A stretch of 64,000 nt of DNA from Allobosea sp. Leaf344 (GCF_001426225.1 NZ_LMRT01000001.1:1169138-1233137); one strand, 5' to 3'. Positions 19,705 to 29,753 are shown, counted from the first letter of the stretch. Numbers and translations are program-made. Notes: generated from the sequence alone by a model not told the origin.

Positions 19705-19723
19705 GCGGGGCCGCCGGCCCCGC
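19705..19723. terminator. GC-rich hairpin between convergent genes
   Basis: GCGGGGCC and GGCCCCGC pair perfectly around a three-base loop, between the stops of the antiporter and phnE. There is no T-run, so it is at best a bidirectional transcription barrier. Confidence 0.4.
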
Positions 19724-19734
19724 GCCTGCCCGCC

Positions 19735-21363
19735 TCAGATCACGCGGGAGCGGATCGTCGCGGTGACGATTTCGGTGATCACGACCACGACGAAGATCAC
19801 GATCAGCACGAGCCCGACCTGGTCCCAGTAGAGATTGTCCATCGCCGCCTGCAGCGCGACGCCGAGGCCGCCGGCGCCGACCAGGCCGAGCACCGCGCTC
19901 TCGCGGACATTGATGTCCCAGCGGAACAGGCTGACCGCGAGGAAGGCCGGCTTCACCTGCGGCCAGAAGCCCTTGAGCAGGACGGAGCGCCGCGGCGCCC
20001 CGGCGGCACGCAGCGCCTCGATCGGCCCGGCGCGGGCCTCCTCGATCGCCTCGGCCAGGAATTTGCCGGTGAAGCCGATGGAATGCACGGCGATGGCGAG
20101 CACGCCGGCCAGCGCGCCGGGGCCGAAGACCGCGACGAACAGCAGGGCCCAGACCAGCGTATGCACCGAGCGGGTGCCGACCAGGATGAAGCGCCCGACC
20201 ATGTTGACCCAGGCCGAGGGCGAGACGTTGCGCGCGCACATCAGCGCCACGGGCGTCGCCAGGGCGATCGCCAGGATGGTGCCGAGCGTGGCGGTGTGCA
20301 GCGTCTCGACCAGCGCGGCGCCGACCGTCTTGGGGAAATAGCTCCAATCCACCGGCCACATCCGGCCGAACAGGTCGACCGTCTGCTCCGGGGCGTCGTA
20401 CAGGAATTCCGGGATGACCTCGATGGTCTGGACGGACCAGCCGAGCGCCAGGGCGGCGATCGCCCAGAACACCAGCCGCACCGTGCGCTCCGCCGTGGTG
20501 AAGCGGTGCCAGACCCGGTCTGCCCCGCGCCGGACGACCTCGCCCGAGGGCGCCTCGTCCTGATAGATGCGGCGCATGAAGGCCGACAGCACTTCGCCCG
20601 CCATCACCGTGACGATGATCGCGATGATGATCGACAGCACGAAATCATAGTCGAAGCGCTGGAAGGCGGTGAACAGCGTGGCGCCGATGCCGCCGCCGCC
20701 GACGAGCCCGACCAGGGCAGAATTGCGCAGGTTCGAATCGAGCTGATAGGCGGCGAAGCCGATGAAGCGCGGCAGCACCTGCGGCACTACGCCCATCACC
20801 ACGACCGAGAGGAAGGGTGCGCCGGCGGCGCGCAAAGCCTCGATCGGCTTCATCGACATTTCCTCGATCGCCTCGGCGATCAGCTTGGCGATGAAGCCGA
20901 GCGTCGCCACGACGAGCGCCATCACGCCGGCGAGCGCGCCGAAACCGACCGCCTTGACGAAGAGGATGGCGACGATGACCGGATGGAAGGTGCGGCAGAG
21001 CGCGATCACCCCGCGCGCGGCGATCGTCACCGGCAGCGGCATCAGGTTGCGCGCGGCGCAGAGGCCGAGCGGCAGCGCCAGCAGCACGCCGGCCCCGGTC
21101 GCGATGATCGCGATCTGCAGGGATTCCAGCATGCCGTCGAACAGCAGGCGCATCTTGTCGGCGGCGATGTTGGGCGGAAACATCCGGCCGAGGAAGCGCG
21201 CGCCATTGTCGAGCCCCAGGACGAAGCGCTCCCAGCGCATGTCGAGGATCTGGGCGGCATAGCCGACATAGAGGAGGAAGATCAGCGCGCCGATGCGCAG
21301 CGGCCAGTTTGGCGGGAAGGCGCGGCCGCGCAGGGCCGCCCCCGTCTCGGGCAGGGCGCTCAT
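19735..21363 (-). CDS. phnE: Phosphonate ABC transporter permease, two PhnE domains fused
   Basis: Membrane part of a phosphonate (or phosphate/phosphite) importer. At 542 residues it is twice the usual PhnE length. Two tandem permease domains are visible, each with its own ABC-binding EAA loop: [19 protein letters not shown] in the first half and [19 protein letters not shown] in the second, each followed by a Gly-rich LVGxGGxG stretch. One chain could thus form the whole membrane channel. It overlaps phnC by four bases. Confidence 0.92.
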   Translation of the reverse strand: MSALPETGAALRGRAFPPNWPLRIGALIFLLYVGYAAQILDMRWERFVLGLDNGARFLGRMFPPNIAADKMRLLFDGMLESLQIAIIATGAGVLLALPLGLCAARNLMPLPVTIAARGVIALCRTFHPVIVAILFVKAVGFGALAGVMALVVATLGFIAKLIAEAIEEMSMKPIEALRAAGAPFLSVVVMGVVPQVLPRFIGFAAYQLDSNLRNSALVGLVGGGGIGATLFTAFQRFDYDFVLSIIIAIIVTVMAGEVLSAFMRRIYQDEAPSGEVVRRGADRVWHRFTTAERTVRLVFWAIAALALGWSVQTIEVIPEFLYDAPEQTVDLFGRMWPVDWSYFPKTVGAALVETLHTATLGTILAIALATPVALMCARNVSPSAWVNMVGRFILVGTRSVHTLVWALLFVAVFGPGALAGVLAIAVHSIGFTGKFLAEAIEEARAGPIEALRAAGAPRRSVLLKGFWPQVKPAFLAVSLFRWDINVRESAVLGLVGAGGLGVALQAAMDNLYWDQVGLVLIVIFVVVVITEIVTATIRSRVI

Positions 21364-22148
21364 TCCATCCAGCCTTCGCCGCCATAGATCTCGGCGAGAT
21401 GGGCATCCTGCAGGCCGGCGGGCGGCCCGTCATAGACGATCAGCCCCTTCGACATGCCGATGATGCGGCGGGCGAAACGCCGCGCCAGCGCGACATTGTG
21501 GATGTTGACCAGGACCGGAATGTTGCGCTCGCGGCCGACGAGGGCGAGCAGCTCCATGATCTCGACCGAGGTCTTGGGGTCGAGCGAGGAGGTCGGCTCG
21601 TCGGCGAGGACGAGATCGGGCTCCTGCATCACGGCGCGCGCGATGCCGACGCGCTGGCGCTGTCCGCCGGAGAGCTGGTCGGCGCGGCGGGTGGCGAATT
21701 CGCCGAGGCCGACCTGTTCGAGCAGCGAGAAGGCCCGGGCGATGTCGGCCTCGGGGAAGCGCCGCGTCCAGGCGCGCCAGACCGGGACATAGCCGAGCCG
21801 GCCGCACAGCACGTTCTCGATCACGGTGAGCCGTTCGACCAGGTTGTATTCCTGGAAGACCATGCCGAGCCGGCGCCGCGCCTGGCGCAGGGCCTGGCCC
21901 TCGAGCCGCGCCAGATCGACCCCGTCAAGCAGAATCGAACCGGAAGTCGGGTCGACCAGCCGGTTGATGCAGCGGATCAGCGTCGACTTGCCGGTGCCGG
22001 AGGGGCCGATGATCGCGACCGTGCCGGGCTCGTCGACGGTGAGCGTGACGTCCCGCAGGACGGGCTGGCCGGGCCGGTATTCCTTGACGAGATTGCGGAT
22101 GATCAACGCCCGGCAGGTGCCGGGCGTGTCCTGTGGCAGAGCACTCAT
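21360..22148 (-). CDS. phnC: Phosphonate ABC transporter ATP-binding protein
   Basis: ATPase subunit of the phosphonate importer, 262 residues: Walker [11 protein letters not shown]-loop VFQEYNLV, signature LSGGQRQRV, Walker B LVLADEP followed by TSSLDP, and the switch His in VNIHNVALA. It lies between phnD (33 bases upstream) and the fused phnE. No C-P lyase genes (phnG-M) are visible in the window, so degradation of the imported compound must be encoded elsewhere. Confidence 0.94.
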   Translation of the reverse strand: MSALPQDTPGTCRALIIRNLVKEYRPGQPVLRDVTLTVDEPGTVAIIGPSGTGKSTLIRCINRLVDPTSGSILLDGVDLARLEGQALRQARRRLGMVFQEYNLVERLTVIENVLCGRLGYVPVWRAWTRRFPEADIARAFSLLEQVGLGEFATRRADQLSGGQRQRVGIARAVMQEPDLVLADEPTSSLDPKTSVEIMELLALVGRERNIPVLVNIHNVALARRFARRIIGMSKGLIVYDGPPAGLQDAHLAEIYGGEGWME

Positions 22149-22181
22149 GGAGGCGACGGACTTCCTTCTCGAGCGGATCGC

Positions 22182-23228
22182 TCAGGGGGCCTTGGCCGGA
22201 GCCTGCTGCGCCTTCTTGGCCAGCGCCTCGGCTTCGCGCTTGGCTTCCGCGTCATAGGCGCTCTTGTTGTAGGGCGTGCCGGATTTCTCCGCGACATCGC
22301 GCACCACCGCCCAATCCTTCTGGTAGCTGATCGGCAGGAACCGGTCGTCGCCGTTGAACTCCTTGGTCATTTCCGGGGTGAAGCGGAAGGAGAAGAAGCA
22401 GTCGGTGAGCTTCTTGGCGAGCTCCGGCTTGAGATCATGGGCATGGGCGAAGGACGAGGTCGGGAAGACCGGGCTGCGGTAGATGACGCGCACATCCTCC
22501 TTCTTCACCGTGCCGCGGGTGATCATGCGCTCGAACACGTCGCTGGCGATGGCGCCCATGTCGTAATCGCCGGAGACGACGCCGAGCAGCGATTTGTCGT
22601 GCCCGCCCGACATCAGCGGCTTGTAGTCGGTATCCGCGGTCAGACCCTGCTCGGGAAACAGCACGCGCGGCGCGAGATTGCCGGAATTGGAGGAGGGCGA
22701 GGTATGCGCGACCTTCTTGTCCTTGAGGTCGGACAGCTTCTGATAGGGGCTCGACGCCTTGACCACCGCGACGAGATTATAGCCGCGGACCTGATCGCCG
22801 ACGCCCTTGGCGGCGAAGGGGACGGCGCCGGCGAGGTTGACGGCGAAACCCGTCGGACCCGTGGAGAAGCCGGCGAAATGCAGCCGGCCGGAGCGCATCG
22901 CCTCGATCTCGGCGGAGTTGGACTGGACGGGGTAATAGACGATCCGCTTGCCGACGCAGCTGGTGAGATGCTCGGTCAGCGGCTTGAAGATATTGGCATA
23001 GACGGCCGGATCCTCGACCGGCGTATAGGCCCAGACCAGCGCGGAAGGATCCTTCCAATCCTTCGGATCCGCCGGCGCATCGGCGACCAGGTCCTTGTTC
23101 GCGTCGCAATAGCGCGTGTCGAGCTGGCCGCGATTGGGGCAGCTATCCTGGGCCGGAGCCGCGCCGGGGGCGGCGATCACCAGCAGGGGAAGGGCCGCGA
23201 TGGCGGCGCCGAGCTTCGAAACAGTCAC
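22182..23228 (-). CDS. phnD: Phosphonate ABC transporter substrate-binding protein
   Basis: Periplasmic binding protein of the phosphonate importer. A signal peptide (hydrophobic core AAIAALPLLVIAAP, then APAQD) leads into a type 2 periplasmic-binding fold with YTPVEDPAVYANIFKPL, the AHTSPSSNSGNLAPRVLF phosphate-pocket stretch and a Lys/Ala-rich C-terminal tail. The GTG at 23228 follows GGGAGAG at good spacing; a TTG one codon earlier is the alternative. A Pho-box match lies 56-73 bases upstream. Confidence 0.92.
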   Translation of the reverse strand: MTVSKLGAAIAALPLLVIAAPGAAPAQDSCPNRGQLDTRYCDANKDLVADAPADPKDWKDPSALVWAYTPVEDPAVYANIFKPLTEHLTSCVGKRIVYYPVQSNSAEIEAMRSGRLHFAGFSTGPTGFAVNLAGAVPFAAKGVGDQVRGYNLVAVVKASSPYQKLSDLKDKKVAHTSPSSNSGNLAPRVLFPEQGLTADTDYKPLMSGGHDKSLLGVVSGDYDMGAIASDVFERMITRGTVKKEDVRVIYRSPVFPTSSFAHAHDLKPELAKKLTDCFFSFRFTPEMTKEFNGDDRFLPISYQKDWAVVRDVAEKSGTPYNKSAYDAEAKREAEALAKKAQQAPAKAP

Positions 23229-23283
23229 CAATCTCTCTCCCTGGATTGCCCCGGTCTGATCGGAGGGGCTTAGCCGGGAGTAT

Positions 23284-23301
23284 GTGACATAAATCTGTCA
23301 T
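23284..23301. promoter_or_regulatory. Pho box (PhoB site) upstream of phnD
   Basis: Read on the plus strand, GTGACATAAATCTGTCAT matches the classical 18-base Pho box CTGTCATAWAWCTGTCAC at 15 positions; read towards phnD it matches at 13. It sits about 60 bases before the phnD start, which fits control of phosphonate uptake by phosphate starvation. Confidence 0.65.
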
Positions 23302-23325
23302 ATTCCAGCCCGCGCGGGGCGGCGG

Positions 23326-24333
23326 TCAGCGCCGGCCCTCCGGCACATCGACACGGATCGCACGGGAGAAGCCGGGATCGCCGATGGGGACCGTCCTGGC
23401 GCGTTCGCTGATGCGGCCCTTGGCGACGAGTTCGGCGAGCGGGAGATCCTGCCGGATCGCGCCGATGCGCTGCAGGTAACCCGGCAGATAGCCCGAGAGC
23501 AGCACGCGCGGATCGAGCGGCAGCGAGAAGCGCCAGCCCGGCGCGACCTGCTCGACCAGCCTGTAGACCACCGTGGTGCAATTGGTGCCGAGCGTATTGT
23601 ACCAGCGCGGCCGGGCGGCCAGCCGGTTGATGTCGGCGGCATAGGCGAGCAGCAGATCGCGCGCCTGCTGCGGCGAGGCGGCGAGGCGGAAGAGGCGGAC
23701 ATCCTCGCGGCGCGCATGGGTGCGCAGGCCGACCACGTCGCGCTCGTCGGCCGCGACATAGGCCATCTCATAGCTGCGGAAGAAGCCGGCCAGCGACGAC
23801 CATTCCTCGCCGGTCTCGCGCCGCACCTCGATCGAGAAGGTCAGCGGCACGTCGTCGCGCAGGGTGAAGCTGACCAGGAGATGGGCGATCGCCTCCCCGG
23901 ACCAGTAGGAGAGGAAGAGATCGACCCCCTCCACCGCATCGAGGCTGATGCTCCGATTCCGCCAGGCGATGTCGTAATCGGTCTCGCTGCGCCAGGTGAA
24001 ATGCCGGAGATTCTCGATTTCGAGGCTGTCGCCCTGCCGCTCGATGCGGGGCAGGCGGGCGAACTCCGGGATCCAGTCGCGCTGATGCGAGGGCGTGAGC
24101 GCGCTCCACCAGCCGAGCAGGCCGAGCAGCAGCAGGGCGAAGCCGAGGGGCAGCCGCAGCGCCCCGCTCCACAGGCCGATTCCGCCGGCCAGCGCCGCCA
24201 GCCCGAACAGGATCGCGGCCGGGAGGGCGAAGGGCTGCGGCAGGCGAAACAGCAGGAGCCCGACGCCCCAGGCCGCCCCGCAGAGCAGAGCGAGGCTGGC
24301 GAGCAGGCGCAGCAGCAAGCCGATGTGGCCCAT
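23326..24333 (-). CDS. DUF4105 (Lnb-type) membrane protein
   Basis: 335 residues: three hydrophobic helices in the first 80 positions, then a periplasmic DUF4105 domain (Lnb N-terminal domain family). The domain carries DYDIAWRNRSISLDAVEGVDLFLSYW and a conserved Asn-Cys-Thr-Thr near NTLGTNCTTVVY, where the family has its presumed catalytic Cys. The function is unknown; a hydrolase or peptidase acting on the envelope is suggested only by the conserved Cys and His. It lies upstream of phnD in the same direction but is separated from it by the Pho box, so it is probably not co-regulated. Confidence 0.8.
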   Translation of the reverse strand: MGHIGLLLRLLASLALLCGAAWGVGLLLFRLPQPFALPAAILFGLAALAGGIGLWSGALRLPLGFALLLLGLLGWWSALTPSHQRDWIPEFARLPRIERQGDSLEIENLRHFTWRSETDYDIAWRNRSISLDAVEGVDLFLSYWSGEAIAHLLVSFTLRDDVPLTFSIEVRRETGEEWSSLAGFFRSYEMAYVAADERDVVGLRTHARREDVRLFRLAASPQQARDLLLAYAADINRLAARPRWYNTLGTNCTTVVYRLVEQVAPGWRFSLPLDPRVLLSGYLPGYLQRIGAIRQDLPLAELVAKGRISERARTVPIGDPGFSRAIRVDVPEGRR

Positions 24334-24379
24334 CTCCGCCCGCTCCCCCCTGGTGCCGCGGTCCCCGCCCCTCTCCTCG

Positions 24380-25990
24380 TCAGGCGGCCAGCGAGTTGAC
24401 CGGCGCCGCGGCCTTCACCGCATCGTCGACATGGCTCTCGAAGCGCTTGAAATTCTCCCGGAACATCGCGACCAGGCGCTTGGCCGTCTCGGAGAATTCG
24501 GCCTTATCCTGCCAGGTCTTGACGGGGTAGAGGATGTGGGGCTCGACGCCGGGCACCGAAGTCGGCACCGCGAAGCCGAAATAGGGATCGCGGCGGAAAT
24601 CGGCCCGGTTGAGCGAGCCGTCCAGCGCCGCCGAGAGCAGGCGGCGGGTGACGCGGATCGGCATGCGCCGGCCGACGCCGTATTTGCCGCCGGTCCAGCC
24701 GGTGTTGACCAGCCAGCAATCGACATGATGCTTGGCGATGAGATCGCGCAGCAGATTGCCGTAGACCGAGGGGTGGCGCGGCATGAAGGGCGCGCCGAAA
24801 CAGGTCGAGAACGTGGCCTCTGGATCCTTCACGCCCTTCTCGGTGCCGGCCACCTTGGCGGTGTAGCCGGAGAGGAAGTGATACATCGCCTCGGCGCCGG
24901 TCAGCTTGGCGATCGGCGGCAGCACGCCGAAGGCGTCGCAGGTCAGCATCACGATGTTCTTGGGGTGGCCGGCGCGGCCGGTGGCGCTGGCATTGGGAAT
25001 GAAGTGGAGCGGATAGGCGCAGCGCGTGTTCTCGGTCTTGGAGCCGTCGTCGAAATCCGGCGCGCGGCTGATCGGATCGAGCGTGACGTTCTCCAGCACG
25101 GTGCCGAAGCGCTCGGTGGTCGCGTAGATCTCCGGCTCGGCATCGCGCGAGAGGCGGATGGTCTTGGCGTAGCAGCCGCCCTCGAAATTGAAGACGCCCT
25201 TGCCGGACCAGCCATGCTCGTCATCGCCGAGCAGAGTGCGGCTGGGATCGGCCGAGAGCGTGGTCTTGCCGGTGCCGGACAGGCCGAAGAAGACGGCGAC
25301 GTCGTTCTCCGAGGCGGCATTGGCGGAGCAATGCATCGGCATCACCCCGGCGCCGGGCAAGGTGAAGTTGAGATAGGTGAAGACCGACTTCTTCATCTCG
25401 CCGGCATAGGAGGTGCCGCCGATCAGCACGATCTTGCGGGTGAAGTCGATCGCGATGACGGTCTCGGAGCGGCAGCCATGGCGGGCCGGATCGGCCTTGA
25501 AGCTCGGCAGATCGACGATCGTCAGCTCCGGCACATAGCTCGCCAGCTCCTCGAGCTCCGGGCGGATCAGCAGGTTGCGGATGAAGAGCGAGTGCCAGGC
25601 ATATTCGGTGAAGACGCGGGCCTTGACGCGATGCGCCGGATCGGCGCCGCCATAGAGATCCTGCGCATAGAGCGCCTTGCCCTCGGCATGGCTGAGGAAA
25701 TCCGCCAGCAGCGCCTCGAACTGCGCCGTGGTGATGGAGCCGTTGTTCTCCCACCAGACGCTGCCTTCGGTGGTCGCGTCGCGGACGACGAATTTGTCCT
25801 TCGGCGAGCGGCCGGTATGGATCCCGGTATCGGCGCGCAGCGCCCCGCCCTTGGCCAGCACCGCCTCGCCCGACTTCAGCGCATCCTCGTAGAGCCTGGG
25901 CGCCTCCAGGTTCCAGCAGACCGATTTCAGCTTGCGGAAGCCGAAGGTGTCGGCGCCGTGGGCGGCATTGTAATGACCGATATTGTCCAC
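24380..25990 (-). CDS. pckA: Phosphoenolpyruvate carboxykinase (ATP)
   Basis: First committed step of gluconeogenesis: oxaloacetate plus ATP to PEP. The 536 residues carry [24 protein letters not shown], the kinase loop [11 protein letters not shown], the metal site DDEHGW, and [10 protein letters not shown], all expected for the ATP-type enzyme. The GTG at 25990 is chosen because GGGAGGA precedes it and it gives the family length. In Rhizobiales pckA usually lies next to chvI; here a HugZ-like gene intervenes. Confidence 0.96.
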   Translation of the reverse strand: MDNIGHYNAAHGADTFGFRKLKSVCWNLEAPRLYEDALKSGEAVLAKGGALRADTGIHTGRSPKDKFVVRDATTEGSVWWENNGSITTAQFEALLADFLSHAEGKALYAQDLYGGADPAHRVKARVFTEYAWHSLFIRNLLIRPELEELASYVPELTIVDLPSFKADPARHGCRSETVIAIDFTRKIVLIGGTSYAGEMKKSVFTYLNFTLPGAGVMPMHCSANAASENDVAVFFGLSGTGKTTLSADPSRTLLGDDEHGWSGKGVFNFEGGCYAKTIRLSRDAEPEIYATTERFGTVLENVTLDPISRAPDFDDGSKTENTRCAYPLHFIPNASATGRAGHPKNIVMLTCDAFGVLPPIAKLTGAEAMYHFLSGYTAKVAGTEKGVKDPEATFSTCFGAPFMPRHPSVYGNLLRDLIAKHHVDCWLVNTGWTGGKYGVGRRMPIRVTRRLLSAALDGSLNRADFRRDPYFGFAVPTSVPGVEPHILYPVKTWQDKAEFSETAKRLVAMFRENFKRFESHVDDAVKAAAPVNSLAA

Positions 25991-26153
25991 TGGGATCCTC
26001 CCGAGGCGCGATCCGCTCCAGTCGCGGCCGCTATCTTGCGCAGGCGCGCATCGCGGCAAGGCAGCCCGCGCGCCGGTGAGCGATGTCGATCGGCTCTTTA
26101 GGCCCTCGCAGACGCCGGCTCAAGATGGCGGAAGGTCTTGAACCGTCTGAAAA

Positions 26154-26173
26154 ATCGCTAAATCGATTGAAAT
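26154..26173. promoter_or_regulatory. Candidate LacI-type operator upstream of pckA
   Basis: AATCGATT (26161-26168) is a perfect palindrome centred on CG, extended on both sides to T-x-AATCGATT-x-A; a further AATCG lies at 26153-26157. LacI-family operators have this CG-centred form. In Sinorhizobium pckA is controlled by the LacI-family protein PckR. I cannot check the exact consensus here. Confidence 0.35.
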
Positions 26174-26199
26174 AGCCGGCGTGGTGAATGCGCCGCCGC

Positions 26200-27012
26200 T
26201 CAGGGCGAAGCGTCCCCCCGGTCGGCGCCCTCGCGGGCCTGGCGCGCCAGCAGCGCCAGCGTGCCGCGCAGGGCGGCCGCATCCGCGACCGGCGCGGGGA
26301 AGGGCAGGCGCAGGGTCTCGTCGCCGAGAGCGAGATCGAGCCCGTCGGGATCGATGCCGGTGACGCGCCAGGCGCCGTCGCGCGCCTTCAGCAAGGCGGT
26401 GGCGTAGAGCCTCACGGCATCGGCATGGTCCGCGTTCATATGCGCCACCGCCCCCTCCTCGAGCGGCGCCAGCGCATCCGCCCGGTCGGCGGCGCTGAGG
26501 ATATCGGCGGGGGTGAGTTCGAAGGCGCGGCCGAACCCGCCATTCAGGCTGGCTGCCTCGATCTGCAGGGCGAAGAACGAGAAATCGCCGAAATCCGCAT
26601 AGAGCCCCGCCTTGGGCTGGCGCGCCAGGAAGCGGCGGCGGATGCGCTCCGCCTCGGGCCCCTCCCGCGACACCTGCCGCGCCCGCAGCTTCAGCGTGAT
26701 CCGGGGATGCGCGAGCGGATCGCCCTTGCCGGAGCGCGCCAGCAGCAGCGAGCAGCGGGGATCGGCGAGGAGATTGCCGGTGTGGCCCGACAGAGCCGAG
26801 ACCAGGATCAGCGGCGTGCCGTCGCCATCGGTGGCGAGGCTGACGAGGCTCGCCGCGGGGTGGCCATCGGCGCCGAGCGTCGCCAGCGTGCCGGAGCGGG
26901 CGGAGCGCAGCAGCTCGCGGGCCAGCGCGCGGGCCCCGTCATCGGTGGGCCGGATCGGGTCGATCTTGCGGGGCTGCTCGCCCGCGGCGACGGCCGGACT
27001 GTCCTGGGTCAT
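26200..27012 (-). CDS. HugZ-like pyridoxamine oxidase-fold protein with DUF2470
   Basis: 270 residues: an N-terminal split-barrel FMN- or heme-binding domain (GTLATLGADGHPAASLVSLA, LILVSALSGHTGNLLADPRCSLLL) and a C-terminal DUF2470 domain (HMNADHADAVRLYA). This architecture is that of the HugZ family, some members of which degrade heme or help heme-iron use. No heme uptake genes are adjacent, so heme oxygenase activity is not assured. It lies between pckA (same strand) and chvI (divergent), about 140 bases from the latter. Confidence 0.85.
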   Translation of the reverse strand: MTQDSPAVAAGEQPRKIDPIRPTDDGARALARELLRSARSGTLATLGADGHPAASLVSLATDGDGTPLILVSALSGHTGNLLADPRCSLLLARSGKGDPLAHPRITLKLRARQVSREGPEAERIRRRFLARQPKAGLYADFGDFSFFALQIEAASLNGGFGRAFELTPADILSAADRADALAPLEEGAVAHMNADHADAVRLYATALLKARDGAWRVTGIDPDGLDLALGDETLRLPFPAPVADAAALRGTLALLARQAREGADRGDASP

Positions 27013-27067
27013 GGAACCTCTGCGCCTGCGATCTCTTTTTCAGGGTGCGCGGTAGCAAATCCGTCAT

Positions 27068-27120
27068 GCGGTCGCTAGATTGCGGCCATGGTTTGGCCGC
27101 TCTCCCGCGAGAGTGACCGC
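27068..27120 (+). promoter_or_regulatory. Possible three-way-junction RNA in the chvI leader
   Basis: The outer stem 27068-27076 pairs with 27112-27120 (GCGGTC/GACCGC plus three more pairs, one G-U). It encloses hairpin 27082-27088/27094-27100 (GCGGCCA/TGGCCGC, five-base loop) and hairpin 27101-27104/27109-27112 (TCTC/GAGA, four-base loop); one base at 27112 is shared between the last two stems. It ends 31 bases before the chvI start. Whether it is transcribed is unknown. Confidence 0.35.
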
Positions 27121-27151
27121 AAAAGCATTTCAAACGCGAGACCCTGTTCCG

Positions 27152-27853
27152 ATGCCAACCATTGCGCTGGTCGATGACGACCGCAACATTCTGACGTCGG
27201 TGTCCATCGCCCTCGAAGCCGAGGGCTACCGCATCATGACCTATACGGACGGCGCCTCCGCATTGGACGGGCTGAAGCAGAATCCGCCCGACCTCGCGAT
27301 TTTCGACATCAAGATGCCCCGCATGGACGGGATGGAGCTGCTGCGCCGTTTGCGCCAGAAATCCGACCTGCCGGTGATCTTCCTGACCTCGAAGGACGAG
27401 GAGATCGACGAGCTCTTCGGCCTGAAGATGGGCGCCGACGATTTCATCCGGAAGCCGTTCTCGCAGCGCCTGCTGGTCGAGCGCGTCAAGGCGATCCTGC
27501 GCCGCTCCGGCGCCAAGGACCCCGGCGCGCCGGCGCGTTCGGAGGATGCCAAGGCACTGGAGCGCGGCCTGCTGCGCATGGATCCCGAGCGCCATACCTG
27601 CACCTGGAAGGGCGAGCCGGTGGTGCTGACCGTGACCGAATTCCTGATCCTGCAGTCGCTGGCGCAGCGCCCGGGCGTGGTGAAGAGCCGCAACGCCCTG
27701 ATGGACGCCGCCTATGACGACGAGGTCTATGTCGACGACCGGACGATCGACAGCCATATCAAGCGGCTGCGCAAGAAGTTCAACCAGGTCGACCCGGATT
27801 TCGACATGATCGAGACCCTCTACGGCGTCGGCTACCGCTTCAAGGAAGGCTGA
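27152..27853 (+). CDS. chvI: Response regulator ChvI
   Basis: Transcription factor of the ChvG/ChvI (ExoS/ChvI) system that governs envelope, acid and host-association responses in Rhizobiales. The 233 residues begin [17 protein letters not shown], the family start. There is a receiver domain with phospho-acceptor Asp in [11 protein letters not shown] and Lys in IRKPFSQR, followed by an OmpR-type winged helix ([26 protein letters not shown]). The start at 27152 is taken from family similarity; the frame is open further upstream. chvG follows. Confidence 0.95.
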   Translation: MPTIALVDDDRNILTSVSIALEAEGYRIMTYTDGASALDGLKQNPPDLAIFDIKMPRMDGMELLRRLRQKSDLPVIFLTSKDEEIDELFGLKMGADDFIRKPFSQRLLVERVKAILRRSGAKDPGAPARSEDAKALERGLLRMDPERHTCTWKGEPVVLTVTEFLILQSLAQRPGVVKSRNALMDAAYDDEVYVDDRTIDSHIKRLRKKFNQVDPDFDMIETLYGVGYRFKEG

Positions 27854-27944
27854 GGCCGGCTTCGGCGGCGCTCCGCACGCGGTGCGCGCGCCGCGAGACG
27901 GTGGCCGGCGTCCCCGCGGCGACGGGGCGAACGCAACGGATACG

Positions 27945-29753
27945 ATGGCGACGATCGAAGAGGAGCGCCGGGCGGATCCCGGCCCGGCCCGTCCGGCCCT
28001 GCCCCTGCGGCGGCGGCTGGCGCTGTTCGGCCGGCGCACCGCGCGCGCGATCTCCTCGCGCGCCGCCTCGAGCCTGACGCGGCGCATCGTCGTCCTCAAC
28101 CTCGCCGGGCTGGTCGCGCTGCTGGTCGGCTTCCTCTATCTCAACCAGTTCCGCGAGGGGTTGATCGAGTCGCGGGTGCAGAGCCTCCTGACCCAGGGCG
28201 AGATCATCGCCGGGGCGATCTCCGCCTCCGCCACGGTCGAGACCGACAGCATCGCCATCGATCCCGACAAATTGCTGCAGCTGCAGGCCGGCGAGAGCGC
28301 CGGGCTCGCCGAAGACCCGCTCGATTTCTCGATCAATCCGGAAAAGGTCGCGCCGCTGCTGCGCCGGCTGGTGACGCCGACCAAGACGCGGGCGCGGATC
28401 TACGACAAGGACGGGCTCCTGACGCTCGACTCCCGCAATCTCTATTCGCGCGGCGACGTGTTGCGGATGGATCTGCCGCGGCTGGGCGAGCCCGACGAGG
28501 CGCCGCTGCTGGAGCGCACCTGGAACGTGCTCCGCAGCCGCCTCGGCAAGGCCGACGTGCCGGCCTATGATGATTTCGAGAACGCCAACGGCAAATCCTA
28601 TCCAGAGGTGGCGCGGGCGCTGAACGGCATTCCGGCCAGCGTGGTGCGGGTCAATACGCGCGGGCAGACCATCGTCTCGGTGGCCGTGCCGGTCCAGCGC
28701 TTCCGGGCGGTGAAGGGCGTGCTGCTGCTCTCGACGCAAGGGGGCGACATCGACGCGGTGATCGCCTCGGAACGCTATGCGATCTTCCAGGTCTTCGCCG
28801 TCGCCGCCGGGGTGATGATCGTGCTGTCGGTGCTTCTGGCCGGCACCATCGCCGAGCCGATCCGCAAGCTGGCGGAAGGAGCGCAGCGTGTGCGCAAGGG
28901 GGTGAAGTCGCGCGAGCAGATCCCGGATTTCGGCAATCGCCATGACGAGATCGGCCATCTCTCCGGCTCGCTGCGCGACATGACCAAGGCGCTCTACAGC
29001 CGGATCGAGGCGATCGAGAGCTTCGCCGCCGACGTCGCCCATGAGCTGAAGAACCCGCTGACCTCGCTGCGCAGCGCTGTGGAGACGCTGCCGCGCGCCA
29101 AATCGGACGAATCCCGCGGGCGCCTGCTGGCGGTGATCCAGCATGATGTCCGCCGGCTCGACCGGCTGATTTCCGATATTTCCGACGCGTCGCGGCTCGA
29201 TGCCGAACTCGCCCGCAACGATGCGGTGCCGGTCGATCTCGGCGATGTGCTGGAGGCGGTGGTCTCGCTGCAGAACGAGACGCGGCGGGAGGGGCAGGCG
29301 CGGATCGACCTGGTCAGCGAGCGGCGCGGCCGGCCGGGCGGGCCACGCGACGGCTTCCTGGTGCTTGGCCATGATTCCCGCCTCGGCCAGGTGATCGTCA
29401 ATCTGATCGACAATGCCCGCTCCTTCTCGCCGCCCGACCGGCCGGTGCGGGTGATGCTGAGCCGCGAGGGCCAGGAGGTGGTGATCACCGTCGATGACGA
29501 GGGGCCGGGGATCGAGCCCCATGCGCTGGAACGGGTGTTCGAGCGATTCTATACCGACCGGCCGAACGAGGGTTTCGGCCAGAATTCCGGGCTCGGCCTG
29601 TCGATCTCGCGCCAGATCGTCGAGGCGCATCGCGGCACGATCCGCGCCGAGAACCGGCTCGGGCCGCCCGGGCCCGATGGCGAGCGGCCGCGGCTCGGCG
29701 CCCGCTTCACCGTGCGCCTGCCGGCGGCGCCGCAGGCTTCGCGCCCCGCATGA
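27945..29753 (+). CDS. chvG: Sensor histidine kinase ChvG
   Basis: Membrane sensor partner of ChvI. From ATG 27945 it has 602 residues: a basic cytoplasmic N-terminus, a first membrane helix (IVVLNLAGLVALLVGFLYL), a periplasmic sensor of about 200 residues, a second helix (FAVAAGVMIVLSVLLAGTI), HAMP, and the H-box FAADVAHELKNPLTSLR. The ATPase boxes are NLIDNARSF, DDEGPGI and NSGLGLSIS. The hprK ATG overlaps its stop, tying the envelope sensor to the PTS regulators. Confidence 0.94.
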   Translation: MATIEEERRADPGPARPALPLRRRLALFGRRTARAISSRAASSLTRRIVVLNLAGLVALLVGFLYLNQFREGLIESRVQSLLTQGEIIAGAISASATVETDSIAIDPDKLLQLQAGESAGLAEDPLDFSINPEKVAPLLRRLVTPTKTRARIYDKDGLLTLDSRNLYSRGDVLRMDLPRLGEPDEAPLLERTWNVLRSRLGKADVPAYDDFENANGKSYPEVARALNGIPASVVRVNTRGQTIVSVAVPVQRFRAVKGVLLLSTQGGDIDAVIASERYAIFQVFAVAAGVMIVLSVLLAGTIAEPIRKLAEGAQRVRKGVKSREQIPDFGNRHDEIGHLSGSLRDMTKALYSRIEAIESFAADVAHELKNPLTSLRSAVETLPRAKSDESRGRLLAVIQHDVRRLDRLISDISDASRLDAELARNDAVPVDLGDVLEAVVSLQNETRREGQARIDLVSERRGRPGGPRDGFLVLGHDSRLGQVIVNLIDNARSFSPPDRPVRVMLSREGQEVVITVDDEGPGIEPHALERVFERFYTDRPNEGFGQNSGLGLSISRQIVEAHRGTIRAENRLGPPGPDGERPRLGARFTVRLPAAPQASRPA

